A stretch of 5,870 nt of DNA from Verrucomicrobiales bacterium (GTDB lineage Bacteria > Verrucomicrobiota > Verrucomicrobiia > Verrucomicrobiales > DEV007), in contig SLGN01000742.1 in assembly GCA_007123695.1 (NCBI GenBank), forward strand, positions 1 through 5,870, read 5' to 3'. Positions within the stretch are counted from its first letter, which is position 1; each line of letters opens with the position of its first letter. The translations under genes and the position numbers were made by a program. Below, in pieces: positions 1-5,709 of this stretch. The notes under the pieces are model-generated. The model had not been told where the DNA came from and ran no database searches. It saw only the letters and a program-made list of their open reading frames with translations.

Positions 1-8
1 TCCTATGT

Positions 9-122
9 GAGAGGTCGGGAGAGGTCGGGAGAGGTCGGGAGAGGTCGGGAGAGGTCGGGAGAGGTCGGGAGAGGTCGGGAGAGGTCGGGAGAGGTCGGGA
101 GAGGTCGGGAGAGGTCGGGAGA
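9..122. repeat. Perfect 10-bp tandem repeat, about 11.4 copies
   Basis: The unit GAGGTCGGGA occurs eleven times without a mismatch at positions 11-120, and two further bases at each end (9-10 and 121-122) keep the period. The array starts one base past the recQ stop codon (124-126), so recQ transcripts would read into it as a C/U-rich repeat (TCCCGACCTC sense). Identity between copies suggests recent expansion or active homogenisation. The unit has no internal dyad, so it does not form a terminator hairpin, and there are no spacers, so it is not a CRISPR array. It does not encode part of RecQ. Bases 1-8 before it are too short to interpret. Confidence 0.97.
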
Positions 123-123
123 A

Positions 124-2295
124 TTAGGGTTCGGTTTCTCGAATCGCTTCGAGGAAGGGGGTGAGGTAGCGTTCGGCTTTGACCTGGCCGACTCCGTGGA
201 TCTTGAGGGCTTGGGCTTCGGTCTTGGGGCGGAGCCTTGTGAAGCACTCGAGAACTTGGTTGCTGAAGATGACGTAGGGCGGCACGCCTCCGGCCTCGGC
301 GGCGAGCTGCTTGCGCACTTCTTTGAGCCGCTCGTAGAGATTTTCGTCGAAGGCGAGGTCGGCGAGGTCTTCGACGGTTTCTTTGTCTTCGGCCCGGCCG
401 GCCTTTCCGGATCGAGCCTTGCGGGCGATGCGGTCGCGGTCGGGCCAGGAGAGGAGGAAGTTGCGGTCGCCCTTCATCGCGGCAGCGCCGCGCCGGGTGA
501 GACCGAGAAGCGGGTAGGGGGTCTTGCGCGTGGCGACGAGCCCGGCCTTCTCGAGTTCGGCGAGCAGGGCGAAGACGTATGCGGAACCTTCCTCGCGGAG
601 GATTCCGAAGGTGCTCAGCCCGTCGAGGCGCGAGGCGGAAAGGTCGGCGGACTTGGCGCCCGTGAGCATGGACACGATCTTCCCCTTCCCGAAACGCCCC
701 TCCCAGTCGCCGGCGGGGGTCTTGGAGCAGGTCCGGGCGACGCCGCTGAGGATCTTGCGGACGATGACGAATTCTTCTTCGTCGGGGCCGCGCTGGTCGC
801 TCCATCCTTCGTCGGCGCAATGGTCGCAGGTGCCGCAGGGGCTGGAGTCGCTCTCGCCGAAATATTCCAGGATCCACTGCTGGCGGCAGGTCCGGGAGTC
901 GTAGCAGAACTTGACCATGGCCTCGAGCTTGGCCCGGTCGCGGCGCTCTTTTTCGAGAAGGGCGGCCTCGTCGATGGCGAGGTCGTCGGGTCCGATGGAG
1001 GGATCGACGAGGCGGGTTCCGCGGGCGCGCTCGCCGGGCACGTCGTAGCGGGCGAGGTGGCCGCTGCGCACGAGGTGGGAGATGGCGCTGCTGACCTGCA
1101 TGCTGTTCTTGAGGTTGAGCATCTCGGTGAGCTCCTGAATGGTGAGGAGGATTCCGTCGGAGGTGCCGCCGCAAAGCCGGCGCACCGCTGCGTAGAGGTC
1201 GCGGACGAGGTGGGGCCCGGGGTTGTTGCCGTCGATGAAGAATTCCTGCGTGCGGGTGTCGGCGAAGTTGAAGAGCAGCTCGCACTCGGCCGGTTCTCCG
1301 TCGCGTCCGGCGCGCCCGGCCTCCTGGTAGTAGGCTTCGATGCTGCCGGGCACGTCGAAGTGGGCGACGAAGCGCACGTCGGGCCGGTCGATCCCCATGC
1401 CGAAGGCGTTGGTGGCGACGACGACGTCGTAGCTGCGGTCGAGGAAAACGTTCTGGGCCCATTCGCGGTCCTTGTCCTCCATGCCGCCGTGGTAGGCGAC
1501 GAGCTTCACGCCCATGCCGGAGAGGGTCGCGCTGACTTCCTCGACCTTTTTGCGGGTCGAGCAGTAGACGATGCCGGTGCGGTGCTCTTCGACGATGGCC
1601 TTGAGGCGGTCGAATTTCTCGCGGTTCCCGTCGCACTGGGTCACGCGCAGGCTGAGATTGGGCCGCTCGAAGCCGCTGATGGAGACGTAGGGATCCCGCA
1701 GCTTGAGGACCTTGAGGATGTCTTCGCGGACTTCGGGGGTGGCGGTGGCGGTGAAGGCGGCGGTCTGGGGATGCTCCAAGACCTCGAGGGCTTCGGAGAG
1801 GCGCAGGTAGTCGGGGCGGAAGTCGTGCCCCCATTGGCTGAGGCAGTGGGCCTCGTCGACGGCGACGAGAGCGATGGGCAGCCCCTTGAGGGCGCGGATG
1901 AAGGCTGCGCTGCGGAAGCGCTCGGGGGCGATGTAGACGAGCTTGTAGCGCCCCGCGGAGATGTCGCGGAGCCGTTCGGACTGTTCCGAGGGCGACAGGG
2001 TGCTGTTGACCATGGTGGCGGGCACGCCTTTGCGGACGAGCCCGTCGACCTGGTCCTTCATCAGCGCGATGAGGGGGCTGACGACGAGGGTGACGCCCTC
2101 CATGACCATGGCGGGGAGCTGGTAGCAGAGCGATTTGCCGCCGCCGGTGGGCATCACCGCGAGGGTGTCGCGACCGGCGAGGAGGGAGGAGACCACGGGT
2201 TGCTGCCCCGGCAGGAATTCGCGGAAGCCGAAGTGCCGCTCGAGCGCCGCGACGGGGTCTCGGAGAATGGTCTCGTCTGCGGCGAGGGAGGGCAT
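124..2295 (-). CDS. recQ: ATP-dependent DNA helicase RecQ
   Basis: This encodes a 723-residue 3'-5' DNA helicase of superfamily 2, which acts in the cytoplasm in recombination and replication-fork repair. Seen in the protein: motif 0 (FGFREFLPGQQ, about 22-32), Walker A PTGGGKS (49-55), DEAH (147-150) running into the RecQ aromatic-rich loop HCLSQWGHDFRPDY (150-163), TATAT (182-186), motif V with ATNAFGMGIDRPDV (about 294-307), and motif VI YYQEAGRAGRDG (322-333). Zinc-binding cysteines at about 470, 487, 490 and 493 have the same 17-3-3 spacing as E. coli RecQ. An RQC winged helix follows (about 506-596), then an HRDC domain (about 649-720). Between the second RecA lobe and the zinc site lie about 85 residues more than in E. 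coli RecQ (609 residues), with a winged-helix look. The ATG at 2295 is chosen because the frame extends upstream only to a TTG at 2427, and those 44 residues are low-complexity and non-conserved in appearance. No clear Shine-Dalgarno sequence is present. All catalytic motifs are intact. Confidence 0.97.
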   Translation of the reverse strand: MPSLAADETILRDPVAALERHFGFREFLPGQQPVVSSLLAGRDTLAVMPTGGGKSLCYQLPAMVMEGVTLVVSPLIALMKDQVDGLVRKGVPATMVNSTLSPSEQSERLRDISAGRYKLVYIAPERFRSAAFIRALKGLPIALVAVDEAHCLSQWGHDFRPDYLRLSEALEVLEHPQTAAFTATATPEVREDILKVLKLRDPYVSISGFERPNLSLRVTQCDGNREKFDRLKAIVEEHRTGIVYCSTRKKVEEVSATLSGMGVKLVAYHGGMEDKDREWAQNVFLDRSYDVVVATNAFGMGIDRPDVRFVAHFDVPGSIEAYYQEAGRAGRDGEPAECELLFNFADTRTQEFFIDGNNPGPHLVRDLYAAVRRLCGGTSDGILLTIQELTEMLNLKNSMQVSSAISHLVRSGHLARYDVPGERARGTRLVDPSIGPDDLAIDEAALLEKERRDRAKLEAMVKFCYDSRTCRQQWILEYFGESDSSPCGTCDHCADEGWSDQRGPDEEEFVIVRKILSGVARTCSKTPAGDWEGRFGKGKIVSMLTGAKSADLSASRLDGLSTFGILREEGSAYVFALLAELEKAGLVATRKTPYPLLGLTRRGAAAMKGDRNFLLSWPDRDRIARKARSGKAGRAEDKETVEDLADLAFDENLYERLKEVRKQLAAEAGGVPPYVIFSNQVLECFTRLRPKTEAQALKIHGVGQVKAERYLTPFLEAIRETEP

Positions 2296-2321
2296 GGCGG
2301 AGGCGAAAAAGCCGGGCGGAG

Positions 2322-2335
2322 GGGCCCCGCGGCCC
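2322..2335. other. GC hairpin in the presumed recQ leader
   Basis: GGGCC (2322-2326) and GGCCC (2331-2335) pair around the 4-base loop CCGC, within a run of G and C that starts 27 bases upstream of the recQ ATG. In recQ mRNA this would be a short all-GC stem in the leader. No T-tract follows on either strand, so it is not a good terminator. A structural role is speculation, since such stems are common by chance in GC-rich DNA. Confidence 0.3.
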
Positions 2336-2376
2336 GGGAAGGGGCGATCCGGCGGGATGTCGTTTGGTTTCCGGCG

Positions 2377-2405
2377 ATCATAGCCGCCTCTGGCCTTCTC
2401 TGCAA
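2377..2405 (-). promoter_or_regulatory. Candidate sigma70-type promoter for recQ
   Basis: Read on the minus strand, TATGAT (2377-2382; 5 of 6 to TATAAT) lies 17 bp downstream of TTGCAG (2400-2405; 3 of 6 to TTGACA). Transcription would begin near 2370, giving a leader of about 75 bases before the ATG at 2295. It also lies inside the 44-codon upstream extension, which supports the ATG over the TTG at 2427. The -35 match is weak. Confidence 0.4.
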
Positions 2406-2419
2406 GGATTCCTGCTTTC

Positions 2420-2449
2420 TTGAACAAATCAATTGCCGGGCCGGAGAAT
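2420..2449 (+). promoter_or_regulatory. Candidate promoter for the Gfo/Idh/MocA gene
   Basis: TTGAAC (2420-2425; 4 of 6) and GAGAAT (2444-2449; 4 of 6) are separated by 18 bp. Predicted initiation near 2456 gives a leader of about 49 bases before the ATG at 2505. The -10 element overlaps one arm of an inverted repeat (2441-2474), and the start point abuts a 14-bp palindrome (2457-2470), the usual place for a repressor site. Both hexamers are only moderate matches. Confidence 0.35.
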
Positions 2450-2474
2450 TTCCGGAAGAAAGCGCTTTCTCCGG
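2441..2474. repeat. 8-bp inverted repeat, 18-base spacer
   Basis: CCGGAGAA (2441-2448) and TTCTCCGG (2467-2474) are exact reverse complements. The right arm overlaps the end of the 14-bp palindrome at 2457-2470, and a third short dyad TCCGGA sits at 2451-2456. The nesting makes this roughly 35-bp stretch unusually rich in dyad symmetry. As RNA it could form a hairpin, but there is no T-run, so a protein-binding region is more likely than a terminator. Confidence 0.6.
2457..2470. promoter_or_regulatory. Perfect palindrome, probable LacI-family operator
   Basis: AGAAAGCGCTTTCT is its own reverse complement over all 14 bases. An even palindrome with a central CG and A-rich/T-rich flanks is the typical form of operators bound by LacI-family sugar-responsive repressors. 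It lies 34 bp before the ATG of the dehydrogenase gene and just downstream of its candidate -10 element, where a bound repressor would block initiation. No regulator gene is in the window, so the repressor is unidentified. The palindrome is seen directly; the LacI assignment is inferred from its form. Confidence 0.55.
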
Positions 2475-2504
2475 GCGTCAGGCGGCGCTATCGCATTTCG
2501 CAGC

Positions 2505-3638
2505 ATGAAGAAGATCCGAATCGCCATCGTGGGGCACCGTTTCATGGGCCGCGCCCATTCGAACGCATGGAACCAGGTCACGAAGTTTTTCGAACCGGCG
2601 GCGGAACCGGTGCTGCAAGTCGCGTGCGGGCGCGACGGGTCGGCCTTGGCGGCCTTTGCGGAGCGCTGGGGATGGGCCGAGGTGGCGACGGACTGGCGCG
2701 AGGTGCTTGGGCGCGACGACATCGATGCCATCGACATCGCCACGCCGACCCACCTCCACGCCGAGATGGCGGTCGCGGCGGCGGAGGCCGGCAAGCACAT
2801 TTTCTGCGAAAAGCCCTTCGCCAACACCCTGGCGGAGGCGGAGGCGATGCTCGCGTCCGCCGAGAAGGCGGGCGTGGTCCACTACCTCAACCACAACTAC
2901 CGGCGCTGTCCGGCGGTGCTGCTGGCGAAGAAGCTGATCGACGAGGGCGAAATCGGGGAGGTACGCCATTGGCGCGGCGCCTACCAGCAGAGCTGGCTGA
3001 ACGATCCGGGCCATCCGCTCGACTGGAAGCTCCGAAAGGAGACGGCGGCGGCGGGACCGCTCTGGGATCTCGGTTCGCACGCGATCGATCTGGCACGTTT
3101 TCTCGTGGGAGATTTTGCGGAGATCGAATGCCGGGGCAAGCAGTTCACCTGCGAACGGCCTCTGGCGGAGGATCCTTCGCGCATGGGACGGGTCGAGGTC
3201 GAATGCGCCGCTCTGATGACGGGCGAGCTGGCTGGCGGCGCCCTCGCGTCGATCGAGACGACCCGCTACGCGACGGGACGCCGCAACCGCCACAGCTTCG
3301 AGGTCTACGGGAGCAAGGGCGCGCTCGCCTGGGACATGGAGGACATGAACCGACTGCGTTTCTATTCCGAGGGCGATCCGGAGGACCGGCGGGGGTTTCG
3401 GGACATTCTCGTGACCGAGCGATGCCACGAATACGTGGGCGCGTGGTGGCCGCCGGGCCACATCATCGGCTACGAGCACGGTTTCGTCCATGCCGCCGCG
3501 GACTTTCTCGATGCCTGCGCCGGAGGCGGTCCGGTCGAGCCGAACTTCCGCGACGGGGTCGAATGCCTGCGCGTGCTGGAGGCGGCGGCGGCGTCGATGG
3601 AGGGTGCGGGCCGGGTGCGCCTGCCCGTCAGCGGGTGA
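2505..3638 (+). CDS. Gfo/Idh/MocA-family oxidoreductase (NAD(P)-dependent)
   Basis: The 377-residue protein is a cytoplasmic dehydrogenase likely to oxidise or reduce a sugar, polyol or anhydrosugar using NAD(P). An N-terminal Rossmann domain (about 3-125) starts with IRIAIVGHRFMGRAHS and includes the family EKP motif (102-104) with catalytic Lys103. The C-terminal alpha/beta domain carries WDLGSHAID (187-195), giving Asp188 and His192 at the spacing of the inositol dehydrogenase catalytic Asp and His. The glycine motif reads GHRFMG, with Arg12 where GxGxxG has its second glycine. NHNYRRCPA (129-137) and DRRGFR (294-299) recall the myo-inositol/levoglucosan dehydrogenase-like branch, but the substrate cannot be read from sequence. 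The ATG at 2505 is preferred over a TTG at 2433 because it places the Rossmann strand at the N-terminus. The upstream palindrome suggests carbohydrate-responsive repression. The 3' end overlaps the converging gene by 11 bp. Confidence 0.93.
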   Translation: MKKIRIAIVGHRFMGRAHSNAWNQVTKFFEPAAEPVLQVACGRDGSALAAFAERWGWAEVATDWREVLGRDDIDAIDIATPTHLHAEMAVAAAEAGKHIFCEKPFANTLAEAEAMLASAEKAGVVHYLNHNYRRCPAVLLAKKLIDEGEIGEVRHWRGAYQQSWLNDPGHPLDWKLRKETAAAGPLWDLGSHAIDLARFLVGDFAEIECRGKQFTCERPLAEDPSRMGRVEVECAALMTGELAGGALASIETTRYATGRRNRHSFEVYGSKGALAWDMEDMNRLRFYSEGDPEDRRGFRDILVTERCHEYVGAWWPPGHIIGYEHGFVHAAADFLDACAGGGPVEPNFRDGVECLRVLEAAAASMEGAGRVRLPVSG

Positions 3639-4191
3639 TGACGATGGGAGTTCCCACATCGACCCAGTGATAGAAGCGGCGCGCGGGATTGGTGCCGTCG
3701 ATGGGCAGACGGATGCAACCGTGCGAGGCCGGGTAGTTGGGAACGTGGCGGAAGCCGTGGATGAAGATGTTGCCGGTGACCTGGACGCTCCAGGGCATGT
3801 GGGCGCCGTCGTAGAGGCTCGAGTAGTGGTTCTCGGCCTTGTAGGGGCCTGCGGTGAAGCGTCCGGTCGGGGTGGAGCGCCCGCGTCCGGAGCTGATGCG
3901 TGTTTCCATGACAAGGCGGGGGCCTTGATAGGCCCGCAGGCGCTGGGTGGAGAGGTTGATCTCGACGCGCTTGGCTCCGCCGAAGGCGAACGAGCCCTCG
4001 GTCTGCCCGAGGGAACGCCGCCGATGCATCTTCCGCTCCTGTCGATTGGCCTTTCGCTCCGCCTTTCTCTCGGCCGAGAAGAACCCCCCGGAGGGACCTT
4101 CCTGCGCCTGCGCCGCAGGCGCGTCGAAAAGAAGGCCGCCGATGGCGAAAAGAGCGAAGAGGGCGAGGAATCGGCAGGGACTGGGGCGCAT
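3628..4191 (-). CDS. Secreted L,D-transpeptidase (YkuD domain)
   Basis: The 187-residue protein has a Sec-type signal peptide: basic start MRPSPCR, hydrophobic core about 8-22, and probable cleavage after AQA at residue 29. A highly charged Arg/Lys/Glu linker follows (about 40-60), then a YkuD catalytic domain (about 74-187). The active-site block SHGCIRLP (156-163) gives nucleophile Cys159, with IHGF (144-147) supplying the upstream conserved histidine. Family members act outside the cytoplasmic membrane, forming 3-3 cross-links in peptidoglycan or attaching proteins to it; which of these this one does is unknown. The ATG at 4191 is chosen over a GTG at 4281 because it begins directly with the signal peptide. 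The basic linker could bind the anionic cell wall. A candidate promoter lies upstream, and the stop falls inside the 3' end of the converging dehydrogenase gene. Confidence 0.94.
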   Translation of the reverse strand: MRPSPCRFLALFALFAIGGLLFDAPAAQAQEGPSGGFFSAERKAERKANRQERKMHRRRSLGQTEGSFAFGGAKRVEINLSTQRLRAYQGPRLVMETRISSGRGRSTPTGRFTAGPYKAENHYSSLYDGAHMPWSVQVTGNIFIHGFRHVPNYPASHGCIRLPIDGTNPARRFYHWVDVGTPIVITR

Positions 4192-4271
4192 CGTGGACTG
4201 GGCGGGTTGCGGATGGAGCGCCGGAAGTGGCCGTGCGAGCAGGGAGGCTCGTGGCAAAGACGCTCTGGAGT

Positions 4272-4300
4272 AAGCTAGCACGGAATCGGCTCGGGGTCAC
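4272..4300 (-). promoter_or_regulatory. Candidate promoter for the L,D-transpeptidase gene
   Basis: Read on the minus strand, GTGACC (4295-4300; 4 of 6) is followed after 17 bp by TAGCTT (4272-4277; 3 of 6), preceded by TGC, which fits an extended -10. Initiation would be near 4265, about 75 bases before the ATG at 4191. A 5-bp stem, CGGGG/CCCCG with loop TCA (4292-4304), overlaps the -35 element. The rest of the 4192-4321 gap shows nothing recognisable. Confidence 0.3.
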
Positions 4301-4321
4301 CCCGCGCAAAAGGCACCGCAG

Positions 4322-5611
4322 TTAGCCGACGATTTCGGAGATGTCGAGCAGCCAGACTTGGCGCCCGTTTCCTCCGTGGGGCGAGTCGATGGTGACGAGG
4401 CGTCCGTCGTTGCTGGAGCGGGGGTGGGTGTCGCAGCGCCATTCCCCGACGTATTCCGGGGGCGAATGAAAATGCCCGAGGTCGAAGCGTCGGCGGCTCG
4501 GTTCGTGGTAGAGATAGGGGGTCTGCTGGCGCCGCACCCCGGTGGGATAGGTGTCGTTGAGAATCCACTCGATGCCGTCGCCGACGGGCAGATAGGTGTT
4601 GTGGCCGTTTTTCGGCATGTCTCCCTCGCCGACGATGGAGACCTCCTGGCTGCGGTCCTTGAGCAGGTAGAAGGCGTCTTCGCGGCCTTCGGGCCGGGTC
4701 CACGCGCAGATGTGGCCGGGGTCGCGCCAGATGAAGTGGGAGGTGTAGCCCGAGGGGTCGATGATGTAGGGGGCGCCGCCGTCGAGGTCCATGGTGAACA
4801 TGCGGGTGACGAAGCCGTTGTTCACGGCGAAGCCCTCGTCGTCGGGCCCCTTCGCCCGCCAACGGTGGAGGAAGGTGAAGCGTTTCGAATCGGGCGCGAC
4901 GAGGAGGTGGTTGAACCAGGTCCACTGGTCGTGGAGGGGGGCGTCGCGGAACGGGATCGAGGCGGCCTCGGCAAGGCTGAAGACCAGCTTGCTCTCGCCG
5001 GTCTGCATGTCCATGACCCAGATGCCGGATTGTTCCGGGGCCTTTTCGGCGCGATGGGGATCGGCGACGCCTTGGTAGCCGTAGCCCGGGCGCAGCGCCT
5101 GGATGCGTGCGAAGTCGGCGGTCACGGCCCATTTCCCATCGGGGCTGAGGGCGTAGACGGGGCGCGGCAGGGTGCGGGTCTCTCCGGTCGCGACGTTCTT
5201 GATGCGGGCGACATGGCGGTCGCCGTCGCGGTCGTTCCAGACGACCTCGTCGGCCGAGCCGGGCACCCATTGCAGCATGCAGCCTTGCTGCCAGCCCCAG
5301 GCGTCGCTCTTGCCGAACTCGATCCAGCGGTCGCCGTCCTCGAGATCGACCATGCCGACGAGGATGCGGTCGTCGGGACCGGGGGTGCGGTGCTCGAACT
5401 CGACGCGGTTGGACAGGACGAACCGGTTGGCGGGGTCGAACTGGAGCTTGTCGTAGTAGCCGAACCAATGGAAGCCGGGCCCTTTGGTGATGGCGCGGGT
5501 CGGCACGAAGGCTTCGCTGTATTTGGCGATGTCTTCGGTGGTCGTGTCCTCGCCGACGGCGGGCAGTGCGGAGGCGGCGAGGGAGGCGGAGAGAAAGCGG
5601 CGGCGGTCCAT
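4322..5611 (-). CDS. Tat-exported TolB-like beta-propeller protein, function unknown
   Basis: The 429-residue protein starts MDRRRFLSAS. RRRFL fits the twin-arginine export motif, followed by a short Ala/Leu-rich segment and probable cleavage near 18-20, so the product should be periplasmic or surface-exposed. The body repeats short strand motifs typical of WD40/PD40 (TolB-like) propellers, such as ALSPDGKWAVTADF (154-167), GIWVMDMQTGES (196-207), VTRMFTMDLDGG (268-279) and HPRSSNDGRLVTIDS (396-410). Conserved-looking polar clusters include HWFGYYDKLQFDP (48-60), WQQGCMLQW (107-115), DQWTWFNHLL (228-237), NGHNTYLP (335-342) and SPHGGNGRQ (410-418). Together these suggest a ligand-binding or catalytic funnel. 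The layout recalls oligogalacturonate lyase-type propellers, but I cannot assign an activity. The ATG at 5611 is chosen because it opens the Tat signal; the frame continues upstream without similarity to anything. A good promoter lies just upstream, and no Shine-Dalgarno sequence is visible. Confidence 0.85.
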   Translation of the reverse strand: MDRRRFLSASLAASALPAVGEDTTTEDIAKYSEAFVPTRAITKGPGFHWFGYYDKLQFDPANRFVLSNRVEFEHRTPGPDDRILVGMVDLEDGDRWIEFGKSDAWGWQQGCMLQWVPGSADEVVWNDRDGDRHVARIKNVATGETRTLPRPVYALSPDGKWAVTADFARIQALRPGYGYQGVADPHRAEKAPEQSGIWVMDMQTGESKLVFSLAEAASIPFRDAPLHDQWTWFNHLLVAPDSKRFTFLHRWRAKGPDDEGFAVNNGFVTRMFTMDLDGGAPYIIDPSGYTSHFIWRDPGHICAWTRPEGREDAFYLLKDRSQEVSIVGEGDMPKNGHNTYLPVGDGIEWILNDTYPTGVRRQQTPYLYHEPSRRRFDLGHFHSPPEYVGEWRCDTHPRSSNDGRLVTIDSPHGGNGRQVWLLDISEIVG

Positions 5612-5612
5612 G

Positions 5613-5626
5613 AAAAAAGGGGGGGG
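5613..5626. repeat. A6/G8 homopolymer tract before the start codon
   Basis: A6 (5613-5618) followed by G8 (5619-5626) ends two bases before the ATG of the propeller gene. In the mRNA this is C8-U6-C-AUG, occupying the place where a Shine-Dalgarno sequence would lie. Such runs are prone to slippage, so tract length may vary. A change would alter promoter-to-start spacing but not the reading frame, because the ATG is downstream of the tract. Confidence 0.9.
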
Positions 5627-5642
5627 CGAAGGTGCTCGCCTC

Positions 5643-5671
5643 TTTCTAACGGAGCCGGGCTGCGGAATCAA
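5643..5671 (-). promoter_or_regulatory. Candidate sigma70-type promoter for the propeller gene
   Basis: Read on the minus strand, TTGATT (5666-5671; 4 of 6) is followed at the optimal 17 bp by TAGAAA (5643-5648; 4 of 6). Initiation near 5636 gives a short leader of about 25 bases that includes the C8-U6 run. It lies in the 98-bp gap after the DsrE-like gene, implying that the propeller gene is transcribed on its own. Confidence 0.5.
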
Positions 5672-5709
5672 GGATCGTCCTGCGGCGGGTGCACGGCCCG
5701 GAACGGGGG

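Noticed and set aside
9..122. CRISPR array or G-quadruplex array
   Set aside because: There are no spacers between units, which excludes CRISPR. The G-runs alternate between two and three bases, so a stable quadruplex is not well supported by reading alone.
354..368. GAGGTCGGCGAGGTC inside recQ as a dispersed copy of the 10-bp repeat
   Set aside because: It differs in unit length and is explained by the Asp-Leu-Ala-Asp-Leu-Ala codons of RecQ.
2296..2427. 44-codon N-terminal extension of RecQ from a TTG at 2427
   Set aside because: The extension is Pro/Arg/Gly-rich and unlike RecQ proteins. The ATG at 2295 gives a normal N-terminus, and a promoter-like -10 element lies inside the extension.
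2433..2504. 24-codon extension of the dehydrogenase from a TTG at 2433
   Set aside because: Family members begin directly with the first Rossmann strand, as from the ATG at 2505; the extension would overlap the promoter and operator-like region.
7..2508. 833-codon plus-strand open frame antisense to recQ and running through the tandem repeat
   Set aside because: It is a GC-rich shadow of recQ: Glu/Gly/Val/Ala-rich translation with no domain, whereas the minus strand has every RecQ motif.
2478..3914. 478-codon minus-strand open frame antisense to the dehydrogenase gene
   Set aside because: It is Arg/Pro/Ala-rich, has no recognisable domain, and runs across two real genes in other frames.
4292..4304. 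CGGGG-TCA-CCCCG hairpin as a terminator after the propeller gene
   Set aside because: The stem has only 5 bp and no T-tract follows in the minus-strand direction; it is not a convincing intrinsic terminator.
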